Positions 41,772 to 52,268 of a stretch of 58,048 nucleotides of DNA are shown in pieces. The number at the start of each line of letters is the position of its first letter. The stretch's first letter is position 1. Source of the DNA: Nitrospirota bacterium (GTDB lineage: Bacteria; Nitrospirota; Thermodesulfovibrionia; Thermodesulfovibrionales; JdFR-86). The notes below the pieces were generated by a model. The model did no database searches. It was given only the letters and a program-made list of their open reading frames with translations, and was not told the DNA's origin. Both the position numbers and the translations under genes were made by a program. Location: NCBI GenBank assembly GCA_016207905.1, contig JACQZC010000053.1, positions 1 to 58,048 on the forward strand, given 5' to 3'.

Positions 41772-43430
41772 ATGAAATCAGACGGCATCCTTGAAGAGAT
41801 AAAAGGCAGGCTCGACATCGTAGAGCTTATATCCGAATATGTCTCCATTAAGAAGGTAGGACAGAACTACAAGGGGCTCTGCCCTTTCCACCCTGAAAAA
41901 ACCCCATCCTTTATGGTAAGCCCTCATAAGCAGATATTCCATTGCTTTGGCTGTGGAAGTGGCGGAGATATTTTGAGCTTTATAATAAAATACGAAAACC
42001 TTTCATTTAATGAGGCACTCCGAATTCTCGCTAAAAAGGCAGGCGTAAAGCTCAAGGATTATTCGCTTAAAAAAGACGAAGGTAAAGAGACGCTCAAGGA
42101 GATTCATGAAGAGGCATCTAAACTGTTCGTTAAAAACCTCGAGGGCTCAAGGTTAGCAAGCGAGTATCTTAAATCGAGGGGACTTAAGGATGACACCATA
42201 AGCCGATTTTCATTGGGCTATGCTCATCCAGGCTGGCATCAGCTTTACGAGCATCTGAAAGGTAGGGGATTCCCTGAATCGCTAATGCTTCAGTCTGGGC
42301 TTCTCTCGACGGGTCCAAAAGGCGTATATGACAACTTCAGGGCAAGAATAATGTTTCCCATATCCAGCCCTCATGGAGATGTCATAGCATTTGGCGGAAG
42401 GGTTATGGATAACGGAATGCCCAAATACCTGAACTCCCCTGATACAGTCCTTTTCAAGAAAGGCGAGACCCTCTATTGCCTGAATATGGCAGAAAAGGAA
42501 ATCAGGGGAAAAGACTGTGCCATTGCCGTTGAAGGCTACTTCGATGCAATCATGTGCCATCAAAATGGGATTGGAAATGTGGTTGCACCACTGGGGACTG
42601 CCCTTACGACAGGACATCTTAAAAGACTCAAAAGATTCACAAACAATATAATTGTTATTTTTGATGGAGACACCGCAGGTCTTATGGCGGCAAAAAGGTC
42701 TGTATCGTTAATGTTAGAGCACGGCATGAGGCCAAAAGCCCTCATACTGCCAGAGGGCAAAGACCCTGACAGCCTCCTGAGGGAAAAAGGGCACGAATAT
42801 ATGACTCATCTCATAGAAAAGGCTTCCACTATGCCTTTAGATTTTTTTATAAAGACATCGTCTAAGCCAAAGGCAGAGACAGTAAAAGAGGTATTGGCTT
42901 TAATATCAAAAGTGAATGACCCGATTTACAAGGAGGAGCTTCTCCTTGAGCTTACGGAAAAATCTAAGATGAGCGAGTCCACACTCAGAAAGGAATTGAA
43001 AAACCTCGTGAAGGCAGAACTCCATCACAAAGGGGTTGCAATGTCAATGACCTGCAATGAAGAGCTTCTGCTTTTAAGTGCCATAGTATCGTTCCCGGAG
43101 AAAAAACAGATGATACTTAAAGATATATCCTTAGAGGACATTAAAGACACCCTTTTAAGAAAGGCATTCCAGAAGGTCATCTCCTTAAAGGACATCGCAT
43201 CAGGAGTCCAAGAAGAAGACTCCGAGGAAAACAGGCTCATACGCATACTATCGGTTGAGCCGGGTTTTGACATCACAAATGTTGACAAAAACATCGATGA
43301 CTGTATAAAGAAGATAAAGAAACGGCAGATCGACGAGAGGATACAGATTGCCAGGGAAAGCGAAGACCTCGGGCTTCTAAGCAGTCTTCTTACGGAGAGG
43401 AAAAAACTCACTGGAGAGACAACAAGATGA
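41772..43430 (+). CDS. dnaG: DNA primase
   Basis: A 552-residue DnaG: an N-terminal CHC2 zinc ribbon ([11 protein letters not shown], then [11 protein letters not shown]), the catalytic core with FGGRVMD and KYLNSPDT, and a TOPRIM domain with [11 protein letters not shown] (Glu) and VIFDGDTAG (DxD). The last ~150 residues should bind DnaB and are divergent. It overlaps rpoD by 4 bases, so the two are translated together. Confidence 0.97.
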   Translation: MKSDGILEEIKGRLDIVELISEYVSIKKVGQNYKGLCPFHPEKTPSFMVSPHKQIFHCFGCGSGGDILSFIIKYENLSFNEALRILAKKAGVKLKDYSLKKDEGKETLKEIHEEASKLFVKNLEGSRLASEYLKSRGLKDDTISRFSLGYAHPGWHQLYEHLKGRGFPESLMLQSGLLSTGPKGVYDNFRARIMFPISSPHGDVIAFGGRVMDNGMPKYLNSPDTVLFKKGETLYCLNMAEKEIRGKDCAIAVEGYFDAIMCHQNGIGNVVAPLGTALTTGHLKRLKRFTNNIIVIFDGDTAGLMAAKRSVSLMLEHGMRPKALILPEGKDPDSLLREKGHEYMTHLIEKASTMPLDFFIKTSSKPKAETVKEVLALISKVNDPIYKEELLLELTEKSKMSESTLRKELKNLVKAELHHKGVAMSMTCNEELLLLSAIVSFPEKKQMILKDISLEDIKDTLLRKAFQKVISLKDIASGVQEEDSEENRLIRILSVEPGFDITNVDKNIDDCIKKIKKRQIDERIQIARESEDLGLLSSLLTERKKLTGETTR

Positions 43431-44899
43431 AAAAAGATTACGAGGATTCCGAAGAGTCGGAGAAAAATTCAGACATCTTAAGAGAAGCCGAACAAGACGC
43501 TGTTAAAGACGAGGCTGAGGAGGCATCGCTCGTTGCAGTGGAATACGAACCTATAAAGGCGTATCTCAGAGAGATGTCAGGCAGGCAACTCCTTACGAGG
43601 GAAGGAGAAGTCGAGATTGCAAAAAAGATAGAGGCAGGAAGAAAACAGCTCACATCCGTAATATTTCTTTTGCCCTTCGCTATAAGGAAACTGGTTCCTC
43701 TTGGGGACCTCGTTGAAAAGGGCGAGGCTCCGTTTGCAGAGATAATCTCAAATGGAGAGGATATATCCGAGGAGGACTTCATTGCAGAAAAGAAAAGATT
43801 TACAGACAAGGTAAGTCGCATAGAGAAACTCTTCAACAAAAGAGCTTCTTATCTGAAGGGTCAAAAGCCCTCACAAAAAAAACTTGCTGGCATTGAAAGA
43901 CAAATGCTCGATGAGGTAGAAAAACTGAAACTCAAAGAGGAAGTGATAACCTCCCTTACAGAAGAGGTCAAAGAACTGATTGCAACCGGTATATTTCTCC
44001 AAAGGGAGCTTCAGACATCGAGGAAGAAAACGAAGAAAGCCTTAAACGATAAGATTCACAAAGATTACAAGGATAAAAGAAGAAAACTCAGGGAGATACT
44101 TTTTTTGCTCGGTATCAAGGTTAGTGAACTCGAAAAGGTGCTCAGAAATATAATAGGTAGCGAACAAAGGATTACAGAGGCAAAGAAAGAGTTGACAGAA
44201 GCCAATCTCAGGCTTGTCATAAGCATAGCAAAAAGGCATATGGGTAAGGGACTGAGCCTTTCTGATTTAATACAGGAAGGCAATATCGGACTTATGAGGG
44301 CAGTCGATAAATTCGAGTACGCAAGGGGATATAAGTTCAGCACATATGCTACATGGTGGATAAGACAATCCATAACAAGGGCACTGGCAGACCAATCCCG
44401 GATGATAAGGATACCTGTGCACATGGTTGAGACGATAAACAGGATAACGAGGGCAACGAGGGAGCTTGTGCAGGAACTTGGCAGGGAGCCCGAGAAAGAA
44501 CTGATTGCACATAGGGTCAAGATGCCTATTCACAAGGTTGAGGCTGTGCTGAAAATAGCAAAAGAGCCCATATCCTTAGAAACACCAATAGGAGATGACG
44601 AAGACAGCCACCTTGCGGATTTCATCGAGGACAGGACCGCCTCCTCCCCGTTTGACTCTGCAATATCGGATGAATTAAAGAAACAGATTCAAAGGGCACT
44701 TGGAACACTCAGTAAAAAAGAGCAGAAGATCCTGATAAGAAGGTTTGGAATCGGCACTGATATGCCACATACACTTGAGGAGGTAGGACAGGAGTTCGAG
44801 GTTACAAGAGAAAGGATAAGACAGATTGAGGTAAAGGCTTTAAGAAAGCTCAAGCACCCCTCAAGGAGCAAGTGGCTTAAGATTTTTTTAGGGAAATAA
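43427..44899 (+). CDS. rpoD: Primary sigma factor
   Basis: A 490-residue sigma-70. Regions seen: 1.2 with [24 protein letters not shown], a charged non-conserved region (about 70-240), 2.1-2.4 with [30 protein letters not shown] and [17 protein letters not shown], 3 ([11 protein letters not shown]) and 4.2 with [29 protein letters not shown]. The N-terminal 1.1 region is short and acidic. It is coupled to dnaG by the overlapping ATGA. Confidence 0.97.
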   Translation: MKKDYEDSEESEKNSDILREAEQDAVKDEAEEASLVAVEYEPIKAYLREMSGRQLLTREGEVEIAKKIEAGRKQLTSVIFLLPFAIRKLVPLGDLVEKGEAPFAEIISNGEDISEEDFIAEKKRFTDKVSRIEKLFNKRASYLKGQKPSQKKLAGIERQMLDEVEKLKLKEEVITSLTEEVKELIATGIFLQRELQTSRKKTKKALNDKIHKDYKDKRRKLREILFLLGIKVSELEKVLRNIIGSEQRITEAKKELTEANLRLVISIAKRHMGKGLSLSDLIQEGNIGLMRAVDKFEYARGYKFSTYATWWIRQSITRALADQSRMIRIPVHMVETINRITRATRELVQELGREPEKELIAHRVKMPIHKVEAVLKIAKEPISLETPIGDDEDSHLADFIEDRTASSPFDSAISDELKKQIQRALGTLSKKEQKILIRRFGIGTDMPHTLEEVGQEFEVTRERIRQIEVKALRKLKHPSRSKWLKIFLGK

Positions 44900-44984
44900 G
44901 TGGGCTGATTGATTATATTCAATCAGGTATGTTATAAAATATAACTGGTTTATGAGGGAAATTAACTTACAGGAGGTATTATAA

Positions 44985-45272
44985 TTGCCGCCAAAGGCAC
45001 AGCCAAAGAAAAACCTTTCTGCCCTTAAAAGGGTCAGGCAAGCTAAGAAGCAGGAGCTGAGAAATAAGGCAGTTCGCTCTAAGGTAAAAACTATTAGAAA
45101 GAAATTAGTAAGTGTGGTTGCCTCAAAGAACAAAGACGCTGTATCAGCAGTGCTTAAGGAGGCAGTAAAGGTCATAACTTCGGCAGCATCAAAGGGTGCG
45201 ATACACAAAAACACTGCCTCAAGGAATATATCGAGGCTTTCGAAACTGGCAAACACTATCCTTAAAGCTTAA
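44985..45272 (+). CDS. rpsT: Ribosomal protein bS20, UUG start
   Basis: A 95-residue bS20: basic helical protein (KNLSALKRVRQAKKQELRNKAV; AASKGAIHKNTASRNISRLSKLAN). The only sensible start is TTG 44985, preceded by a strong AGGAGG. E. coli rpsT also starts with UUG and is autoregulated at translation, so the rare start may be conserved for that reason. The 3' end overlaps the converging holA gene by 11 bases. Confidence 0.95.
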   Translation: MPPKAQPKKNLSALKRVRQAKKQELRNKAVRSKVKTIRKKLVSVVASKNKDAVSAVLKEAVKVITSAASKGAIHKNTASRNISRLSKLANTILKA

Positions 45273-46128
45273 GGAGTCGGGTCAGCATGTATTCAAGCGG
45301 ATAGGATGTGCCACTGCTTTTGATGGCAATGTCTGTTTCATGGAGAATCTCAAAAGCCTTCTTTGCCATTTCGGTGTCTTTGCTCTGTGTAAACTGATAG
45401 TTTATTGCACCTAAAAGCATCTGTGGCTCTACTATGCCTGACAATGCCTTGAAGATTTTAAATACACTCTGGCTGTCTTTGTTATGAATTGCCTTAAAGA
45501 GGTCAAAGGCATCATAATCTCCAATGCCCCTGATGAGCTCTTCGATGTCTTTTCTTTCAAGTGTTTTCTTTCCTATCTCGGAGAACTTTTCTATCTCGGA
45601 AGTGAGAAGCCCTATATCAGTGCCAATAACGGCTATAAGGTAGTCCACTGCCTCTTTGGAGAGAGTGATTCCGATATTCGATGCCTTTTCCTTTATCCAT
45701 AACGGAATATCCGCTTCCCTGATATCAAGAGATATGGCTTGAGCACTGCCAAACATCCCATTATGTGACTTTTTAAATCTGCCTTTCTCTGTCTGATACA
45801 ACATTATGAGGACAGAGGAAGGCGAGGGCTTTGAGATATAGTGGCCGAGCACTGTAAGCTCTTTCTCTACAAGGAGATTGCAGTTCTCTACCGTAACTAC
45901 CCTTCTGCCTTCGATGAAGGGCACTGTGTAAAGTATGTCTATCACATTTTCTATAGTGCCTTCAGGCATCTCTCTGTCAAAGGTATAGAATAAAAAATCC
46001 CTTTCAGCCTGAGGGATAGTCCTTTTGGCTTCAAAGACCGCTTCTTTCAATAAATAAGGCTCATTTGAATGAAGAAGGTATACTGGAGATTTAAGACCCT
46101 TCTTTATTTCCTTTAAAAATCTAATCAT
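45262..46128 (-). CDS. holA: DNA polymerase III delta subunit
   Basis: A 288-residue HolA-type clamp-loader subunit: VYLLHSNEPYLLKEAV at the N-terminus, TVPFIEGRRVVTVENCNLL and the domain III helices (DYDAFDLFKAIHNKDSQSVFKIFKAL). It is shorter than the usual 330-340 residues because the C-terminal collar domain is reduced. It follows lptE by 6 bases, as in the leuS-lptE-holA order common in proteobacteria. Confidence 0.9.
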   Translation of the reverse strand: MIRFLKEIKKGLKSPVYLLHSNEPYLLKEAVFEAKRTIPQAERDFLFYTFDREMPEGTIENVIDILYTVPFIEGRRVVTVENCNLLVEKELTVLGHYISKPSPSSVLIMLYQTEKGRFKKSHNGMFGSAQAISLDIREADIPLWIKEKASNIGITLSKEAVDYLIAVIGTDIGLLTSEIEKFSEIGKKTLERKDIEELIRGIGDYDAFDLFKAIHNKDSQSVFKIFKALSGIVEPQMLLGAINYQFTQSKDTEMAKKAFEILHETDIAIKSSGTSYPLEYMLTRLLKL

Positions 46129-46134
46129 ACCTTC

Positions 46135-46650
46135 TCATCTATAAAGGATTGAAGAGACTATTTCGGAAGATAGCTCTCCCAATGCCCTTTCGATAGCCTC
46201 CTCTTTAAGTGCTGTTATTTCCTCTAAAGTGCCCTCACTCGAAAAAGTTATGGGGAATATCACAGTGCCTCCGAGTTCAAATGGAGACTCCTCTGTTACA
46301 TCCTGATGGAGATAGAAACTTCCTTTTATGAATACCTCAAACTGGACAGCTACATTTTCTTTATATGCAACCCCTCTGAGCTCAAAGGTATCGATGACAC
46401 CTCTAATGCTATAAGGCGAGGTCTTTTCGACCCTTATTCCGTTTTTCATAAGTTCCTCAGTAAGGGTAATCATGAGCTTGTCTTCAAGACCATGCTCGAA
46501 TGTCTGATTGACAATACTTCCGAGCCTTACGGAGTCAAGAGGGATGTTCTTATGAAGCGTGTAGCCACAGGAGGTAAGGAAGAGTAAAAGACAGAGCAAC
46601 AGTAACCACCATGTTTTGATTTGCATGTCTATTTTCCACTGCGGGTGCAT
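46135..46650 (-). CDS. lptE: LPS-assembly lipoprotein LptE
   Basis: A lipoprotein of about 163-171 residues with lipobox LFLTSCGYTL, then the LptE outline: short-strand core (LGSIVNQTFEHGLEDKLMITLTEELMKNG) and a final helix (ALKEEAIERALGELSSEIV). LptE plugs the LptD barrel that inserts LPS. The start is ATG 46650 or ATG 46626. The first has AGGAGAG but at long spacing; the second gives the more usual signal peptide length. Confidence 0.82.
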   Translation of the reverse strand: MHPQWKIDMQIKTWWLLLLCLLLFLTSCGYTLHKNIPLDSVRLGSIVNQTFEHGLEDKLMITLTEELMKNGIRVEKTSPYSIRGVIDTFELRGVAYKENVAVQFEVFIKGSFYLHQDVTEESPFELGGTVIFPITFSSEGTLEEITALKEEAIERALGELSSEIVSSILYR

Positions 46651-46683
46651 GTTAATCAGATATTCTCTCCTTTTTTATATTCT

Positions 46684-47046
46684 CTATACAGGCAATAATC
46701 TAACTCTATGCCGTGTTTCTTCCACACTGATGATCGCCCCTTTTATTAGAGCCTCTGAAGATTCTTTTAAAATCTGTTTCAGCCTTCTATTGATATTGTT
46801 TGGAGTTTCATTTTCAAGTCTTAAAATTATTGCGCTTGGAAACTTCTCTCTTGATGCAGAAATAATACCGCCAAAATCGAGGTCGCAGGTTAAGATGACC
46901 CTTCCTTCTTCTACTGCTTTTCTGACAATTTCCGTATCTGAGGCACGGTGCATATTAATATCCCTTACATGGATGGCATCAAACCCTTGCTCTTTCAACC
47001 ACTTTACGGTAGTCTGTGAAATACCCATATCTGCAAAAAATTTCAT
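46684..47046 (-). CDS. DUF5615 PIN-like toxin
   Basis: A 120-residue PIN-like protein: MKFFADMGISQTTVKWLKEQGFDAIHVRDINM (first acid in ADMG), EEGRVILTCDLDFGGII (second acidic pair) and SAIILRLEN. The family is the same as 14251-14601 but the sequence is clearly different. It lies 1 base after the DUF433 gene. The pair sits between leuS and lptE. Confidence 0.85.
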   Translation of the reverse strand: MKFFADMGISQTTVKWLKEQGFDAIHVRDINMHRASDTEIVRKAVEEGRVILTCDLDFGGIISASREKFPSAIILRLENETPNNINRRLKQILKESSEALIKGAIISVEETRHRVRLLPV

Positions 47047-47047
47047 G

Positions 47048-47281
47048 CTAAGGATAACTTACAGGATGCAGTTCTTCTTTAGCGAGCCATGAAGCGTATT
47101 GAAGCGCCTCTTTTATGTCCTCTGGCTCAAGGTCAGGATACTCTTTAAGTATCTCTTCTGTAGTCATTCCATTTGCAACAAGGTTTATTATGAGAGAAAC
47201 AGGTATTCTCAGCCCCCTTATGCAAGCCTGCCCGCCCATAATGTCCTTGTTGAATGTTATCCGTTTAAATTCTTTCATCAC
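47048..47281 (-). CDS. DUF433 antitoxin-like protein
   Basis: A 77-residue DUF433 protein: MGGQACIRGLRIPVSLIINLVANGMTTEEILKEYPDLEPEDIKEALQYASW is the complete family domain. It is the expected antitoxin of the PIN-like protein downstream. GGAGGAG precedes ATG 47281 or 47278, and a TATAAT (minus strand, near 47311) suggests its own promoter. Confidence 0.87.
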   Translation of the reverse strand: MMKEFKRITFNKDIMGGQACIRGLRIPVSLIINLVANGMTTEEILKEYPDLEPEDIKEALQYASWLAKEELHPVSYP

Positions 47282-47396
47282 GCTCCTCCTGCTTTGTGTA
47301 TTTCTTTATTATACAACCTTTCTCATAATCTCATGCCAAGGCATAGAGCCTTTGCATCATTAATATCAGCCTTTTTGCAAGCCTTTTTCCATATCC

Positions 47397-49907
47397 TCAT
47401 ACCACTATATTCACCAGCTTCCCCTTAACCACAAACACCTTCTTTGGAGGTTTATCTTTAAGAATCTCTTTTATCTTAGGCTCATTGAGAGCTATGTCTT
47501 TAAGCTCCTCATCTGACTTCCCATGAGGTGTTATGAGCTTTGCCCTTACCTTTCCACCTATCTGTATGACTAATTCTATCTCCTCTTCCTTTGCGGCAAC
47601 ATCATCCCATGAGGGCCATTTCTCATCGAGGATGCTTGGGCTTTTCCCAATAGCACTCCAGAGCTCTTCTGCTATATGAGGGGCAAAAGGGCTTAGAAGG
47701 ACAAGTAGTTTTTCAATTGCAAATCTCAATGCAAGGTAGTCCTCCTCAGAGGCAGGCTCAAAGGAGTTTATCTCATTTAACTGTTCCATAAGGGCAGATA
47801 TTGCAGTGTTGAAATGGAACTGCCGTTCTATGTCATTGGTTACCCTTTTGATGCTCTGGTGTGTTTTTTTATAAAGGGGATGGGTCTCAGACACAGTTCC
47901 TTCTTTTAATCTATCTTTATATTTATAGACAGTGAGGTAAAGTCTTCCAAGGAACCTATATGCTCCCTCGACCCCTTTGTCGGACCATTCAAGGTCTTTC
48001 TCAGGTGGTGCGGCAAAGAGGGTGAAGAGCCTTGTCGTATCTGCACCGTATTTTCCGATGAGATGGTCTGGGTCTATAACATTCTTTTTTGATTTAGACA
48101 TCTTCTCGACTCTGCCAAGCTCAATCTCATTCCCACATTTAATGCACCTGCAGTCTTTTATCTCATCAGGAGAAAGCCAGCCGTGTTCATGGCACTTAAG
48201 GGTTTCTTTTGAGACCATGCCTTGCGTAAGGAGATTTCCAAATGGCTCGCTCTGGGCTGTCAGTCCAATGTCCCTTATGACCCTCATAAAGAACCTCGAA
48301 TAAAGAAGATGTAAGACTGCATGCTCGACTCCTCCGACATACTGGTCAACAGGCATCCATTTATGTGCCTCTGAATGAGGGTCTTTTAAGAGACCCTGAA
48401 GGTCTATATCTCCTTTTGGAAGACAGTATCTTAGGAAATACCATGATGAGTCAACGAATGTATCCATAGTATCTGTTTCTCTTTTAGCAAGCCCTTTGCA
48501 TAAAGGGCAGGGAACATTTATGAAGTCCTCAAGCTCAAGAAGTGGACTGCCACCTTTTCCTGTAAACCTTACACTTTCAGGAAGTATTACTGGAAGGTCT
48601 GCTTCAGGCACAGGCACAATACCGCATTTTGAGCAGTAAAGCACAGGTATTGGTGTTCCCCAGTATCTTTGCCTTGAGATGCCCCAGTCCCTGAGCTTAT
48701 AGTTTACAACCTTTTTACCAACTCCCTCCTGCTTCAAATAATCAGCTATCTCCTGCCTTGCCATTTCAGAATAGATACCGCTAAACCTTCCTGAATCAAT
48801 GAGTATGCCTTCTCCCTCATATGCTGAGTCAAAGACTTTTTCCTGACTCTCGGGCACAATAACGGTTCTTATTGGAAGTCCATATTTTTTTGCAAACTCA
48901 AAATCCCTCTGGTCATGAGAAGGCACAGACATTATGGCTCCTGTCCCATATTCCATAAGCACGAAACTTGCGATATAAATAGGAAGCCTCTCCCCATTTA
49001 CAGGGTTAACTGCATAGTGACTTGTAAAAAGTCCTGTTTTTTCGTCCATCCTTCCATAATGCTCCTTTAGTTTTTCGAGCTTGATAGTGTCAGGAAGAAG
49101 TTTTTCGGACAAAGGATGGTTTGGTGCAAGGCAGAGGAATGTTGCGCCCCAAAGCGTATCGGGCCTTGTTGTGAAGACTCTTATCTTTTCATTCATACCT
49201 TCGATGGGAAAATCGGCCTCTATGCCTTCGCTTTTTCCGAGCCAGTTTTTCTGCATAAGGACAACGCTTTGAGGCCAGCCCTTGAGGTCGTCGCATGCTT
49301 TATGAAGCTCTTCTTCGTAATGGGTTATATTCAAAAACCACTGCTCTAATTCTTTCTGCTCTACTTCGCTATCGCATCTCCAGCACCTTCCTTCTATGAC
49401 CTGCTCATTAGCAAGCACAGTGGCACATGACGGACAGAAATTAACAAAAGACGATTTCTTATATGCAAGCCCCATCTTGAGCATCTTGAGGAAAAACCAC
49501 TGGTTCCACCTATAGTATTCAGGACTACATGTAGTTACTTCTCTTTGCCAGTCATAGCTTAGTCCCATGCGGATGAGCTGTTTCTTCATATAGCTTATGT
49601 TTTCGTATGTCCATGTAGCAGGGTGTATGCCTTCTTTTATTGCGGCATTTTCAGCAGGCAGTCCAAATGCATCCCATCCCATTGGATGTAGCACATTGAA
49701 GCCCTGCATCCTTTTGTATCGGGCAATAACATCTCCGATTGCATAGTTTCTTACATGTCCCATATGAATCCTGCCGGATGGATAGGGGAACATCTCAAGA
49801 CAGTAAAACTTCCTGTCATTAGGCGGATTTGTGCCGAAGATGTCCTTTTCAGCCCAGTAGCTCTGCCACTTAAGCTCTATTTCTTCTGGGATATATTTTT
49901 CTTTCAT
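47397..49907 (-). CDS. leuS: Leucyl-tRNA synthetase
   Basis: An 836-residue class I synthetase. The HIGH motif appears as HMGH in [19 protein letters not shown], and the KMSKS loop as KMSKSK in [14 protein letters not shown]. The CP1 editing domain has [11 protein letters not shown] and [14 protein letters not shown], and zinc-like Cys clusters ([23 protein letters not shown]) are present. Length fits bacterial LeuRS. It starts 1 base after the stop of trpD on the same strand. Confidence 0.97.
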   Translation of the reverse strand: MKEKYIPEEIELKWQSYWAEKDIFGTNPPNDRKFYCLEMFPYPSGRIHMGHVRNYAIGDVIARYKRMQGFNVLHPMGWDAFGLPAENAAIKEGIHPATWTYENISYMKKQLIRMGLSYDWQREVTTCSPEYYRWNQWFFLKMLKMGLAYKKSSFVNFCPSCATVLANEQVIEGRCWRCDSEVEQKELEQWFLNITHYEEELHKACDDLKGWPQSVVLMQKNWLGKSEGIEADFPIEGMNEKIRVFTTRPDTLWGATFLCLAPNHPLSEKLLPDTIKLEKLKEHYGRMDEKTGLFTSHYAVNPVNGERLPIYIASFVLMEYGTGAIMSVPSHDQRDFEFAKKYGLPIRTVIVPESQEKVFDSAYEGEGILIDSGRFSGIYSEMARQEIADYLKQEGVGKKVVNYKLRDWGISRQRYWGTPIPVLYCSKCGIVPVPEADLPVILPESVRFTGKGGSPLLELEDFINVPCPLCKGLAKRETDTMDTFVDSSWYFLRYCLPKGDIDLQGLLKDPHSEAHKWMPVDQYVGGVEHAVLHLLYSRFFMRVIRDIGLTAQSEPFGNLLTQGMVSKETLKCHEHGWLSPDEIKDCRCIKCGNEIELGRVEKMSKSKKNVIDPDHLIGKYGADTTRLFTLFAAPPEKDLEWSDKGVEGAYRFLGRLYLTVYKYKDRLKEGTVSETHPLYKKTHQSIKRVTNDIERQFHFNTAISALMEQLNEINSFEPASEEDYLALRFAIEKLLVLLSPFAPHIAEELWSAIGKSPSILDEKWPSWDDVAAKEEEIELVIQIGGKVRAKLITPHGKSDEELKDIALNEPKIKEILKDKPPKKVFVVKGKLVNIVV

Positions 49908-50924
49908 TCAACAGGCTTTCAGGGTAAAGCCCTTAATCTCCTCAAGCTTTCCTATAGCCCTTCCCGAGTCAATCGCCTCTTCTGCTATCATAACGGCATC
50001 CTTAAACGAATCAGTCATGCCTGCGACAACCAGAGACGAAGAGGAGTTCATAAGCACAATATCCCTTTTAGGACCTTTTTCGCCTTTGAGGATTGAAAGT
50101 GTTATCTTTGCGTTTTCATCCTTTGTGCCACCTGAAATCTCTTTAAGCTCAGCCCTTTGAAGCCCAAAGTCCTCGGGGGAAAGCACAAAGTTATCTATTT
50201 TTCTGCCTGAGGAAAGCCTCGATACCATTGTGCCATTTGAGATTGTTATCTCATCGAGGCCGTCTTCGCCGTGGACAACCATTACATCTTCTGCACCTAA
50301 GTTTTGAAGGACACGGCAGAGGGTCTCTGTAAGTTTGTCCGAGAAAACACCAAGTATCTGTTTTTTTGCACCTGCAGGGTTTGTGATGGGTCCAAGGATA
50401 TTAAATATGGTCCTTATACCCATCTCCCGTCTTGGGCCAATTGCATACTTCATTGCAGGGTGAAAAAGAGGTGCAAAAAGGAATCCAAAGCCTGTCTGAA
50501 AGAGGCATTCCTCTACCTTCTCAGGAGGGAGGTCTATCTTGACTCCTAATGCCTCAAGCACATCTGCGCTTCCTGCTTGAGAAGACACAGAGCGGTTTCC
50601 ATGCTTTGCAACAGGCACACCGCATGCAGAGACAACAATGGCAGTGGTTGTGGATATATTGAATGTTCCTGCCATGTCTCCGCCTGTTCCGCAGGTGTCA
50701 AGTGTGCCTCGAGGTGACTTGATAGATGCGGCTTTCTGCCTCATAACCTTAGCCGCACCTGTTATCTCATCCACTGTCTCGCCCTTAATCCTGAGTGCAG
50801 TAAGGAATGAGGCTATCTGTGCATCGGTTGCCCTACCTTCCATTAGCTCAGTCATGCACTCAGCCATCTCGAACTCAGAGAGGTTTATATCGCTTACAAG
50901 GATGCTGATTGCCTCCTTTATCAT
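49908..50924 (-). CDS. trpD: Anthranilate phosphoribosyltransferase
   Basis: A 338-residue TrpD transferring phosphoribose from PRPP to anthranilate. Motifs: DTCGTGGDMAGTFNIST (PRPP loop), VAKHGNRSVSSQAGSADVLEALG, FNILGPITNPAG and VVHGEDGLDEIT. The C-terminus is usual. It belongs to trpE-trpG-trpD, interrupted here by a vapBC pair. Confidence 0.97.
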   Translation of the reverse strand: MIKEAISILVSDINLSEFEMAECMTELMEGRATDAQIASFLTALRIKGETVDEITGAAKVMRQKAASIKSPRGTLDTCGTGGDMAGTFNISTTTAIVVSACGVPVAKHGNRSVSSQAGSADVLEALGVKIDLPPEKVEECLFQTGFGFLFAPLFHPAMKYAIGPRREMGIRTIFNILGPITNPAGAKKQILGVFSDKLTETLCRVLQNLGAEDVMVVHGEDGLDEITISNGTMVSRLSSGRKIDNFVLSPEDFGLQRAELKEISGGTKDENAKITLSILKGEKGPKRDIVLMNSSSSLVVAGMTDSFKDAVMIAEEAIDSGRAIGKLEEIKGFTLKAC

Positions 50925-50975
50925 ATCTACCTCCTTAATTTCAAAAAGTTTCTTAGATTTTCCATAGCATCCTTA

Positions 50976-51347
50976 TTAGTCCTCAATCAAAACCACATCC
51001 TCAAGTCCTCTGAAGTGGGTATCGCTGGTTATCACCTTGCAACCCTTTTCCAGTGAGGTTGCATATACGATGGCATCAGCCATAGGCAGTAAGTGCTTCA
51101 AGCTTAAATCTGCTGATGTAAGTGCTATGCTTTCACTTAAAGGAACAATCGTTGTCTTCCACATTGAAGATACTGCAAGGATGGCATCAGCTTCGGTGCG
51201 CTCTTTTTTTATCTTCTTATAGACCTCATAAAGGATAATCGTTGGGGTTATTATCTTAGTTGGGTCCTTAAGATATCTTGAGTATTCGCTACAAAGGGGA
51301 CCATCTGTAAAGAATTCAATCCAGCCGGAAGAGTCCACAAGATACAT
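50976..51347 (-). CDS. vapC: VapC-type PIN toxin
   Basis: A 123-residue PIN nuclease: MYLVDSSGWIEFF (first Asp), ILYEVYKKIKKERTE (Glu), HLLPMADAIVYATSLEKGCKVITSDTHF (central and last Asp). VapC toxins cleave tRNA or rRNA sites. It shares 1 base with the stop of the antitoxin gene. Placed between trpG and trpD. Confidence 0.9.
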   Translation of the reverse strand: MYLVDSSGWIEFFTDGPLCSEYSRYLKDPTKIITPTIILYEVYKKIKKERTEADAILAVSSMWKTTIVPLSESIALTSADLSLKHLLPMADAIVYATSLEKGCKVITSDTHFRGLEDVVLIED

Positions 51348-51553
51348 TATCTGTCTTTGTCCTCTCTTATGTCCCCTCTGTCCATTCCCTTTAGAAATCC
51401 CTTGAATGAAGTAGCAGGCTTCTCAGGAATGAAATAGATTACCCCGCCTTTTGTGATGACAGTCATCCTCTGACCCTTTTTTAAATTGAGTTTCTCCCTT
51501 ATATCTTTTGGTATCACTACCTGAAATTTCGGTGATACGGTAGTAGTCGGCAT
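51347..51553 (-). CDS. vapB: AbrB-type VapB antitoxin
   Basis: A 68-residue swapped-hairpin AbrB protein: TTTVSPKFQVVIPKDIREKLNLKKGQRMTV binds DNA, and the tail (SFKGFLKGMDRGDIREDKDR) binds the toxin. ATG 51553 has AAGGAGG and replaces the longer open frame from 51628, whose first 25 codons are not family sequence. Confidence 0.92.
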   Translation of the reverse strand: MPTTTVSPKFQVVIPKDIREKLNLKKGQRMTVITKGGVIYFIPEKPATSFKGFLKGMDRGDIREDKDR

Positions 51554-51685
51554 TTTATCCCTCCTTATAGCATCGATACAAAAATTGTAAAACAAATACA
51601 TGGGACTGTCAACACCTATTACCTCCACTTGTCCCCTGTTTTTTAAGACAGCTCCTTTTCAAGATGTAATAGACGGTTAAGCATC

Positions 51686-52261
51686 CTATCCCTTTCTACT
51701 CAATCTTAGAAAATTCCTCAATATATCCTTACCCACCCTTGTAAGGATTGACTCAGGATGAAACTGAACACCCTCTATCAGAAACTCCCTGTGTCTTACA
51801 CCCATTATCTCACCCATATCTGTCCATGCACTTATCTCAAGGCACTTAGGGAGCGTCTTTTTCTCTATAAGAAGGGAATGATACCTCGTTGCCTCAAAGG
51901 GATTTACTATCCCCTTAAAAATGGTTTTTCCATCATGATAAATCATGGATGTCTTTCCATGCATGAGTCTTTCTGCCCTTATGATTTTTCCTCCAAATGC
52001 AGAACCTATTGACTGATGTCCAAGGCACACGCCCAATATTGGAATCCTGCCTGCAAAGTGCCTTATTAAATCAACGGAGATTCCTGCCTCATTCGGAGTG
52101 CAAGGGCCAGGGGATATTACAATCCTCATGGGCTTGAGCCTTTCAATCTCAGGTATGGTTATCTTGTCATTCCTGAATACCCTTATGTCCTCGCCCAGCT
52201 CTCCCAAATACTGAACGAGGTTATAAGTAAAGGAATCGTAATTGTCAATCATCAATAGCAT
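51686..52261 (-). CDS. trpG: Anthranilate synthase glutamine amidotransferase subunit
   Basis: A 191-residue class I amidotransferase: [31 protein letters not shown], the nucleophile in [11 protein letters not shown], and the HFHPES-like end as [10 protein letters not shown]. It supplies ammonia to TrpE, and may also serve p-aminobenzoate synthesis as PabA. The open frame extends to 52294, but the family start is ATG 52261. The gene overlaps nothing and lies 7 bases after trpE. Confidence 0.95.
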   Translation of the reverse strand: MLLMIDNYDSFTYNLVQYLGELGEDIRVFRNDKITIPEIERLKPMRIVISPGPCTPNEAGISVDLIRHFAGRIPILGVCLGHQSIGSAFGGKIIRAERLMHGKTSMIYHDGKTIFKGIVNPFEATRYHSLLIEKKTLPKCLEISAWTDMGEIMGVRHREFLIEGVQFHPESILTRVGKDILRNFLRLSRKG

Positions 52262-52268
52262 ATTAGTC

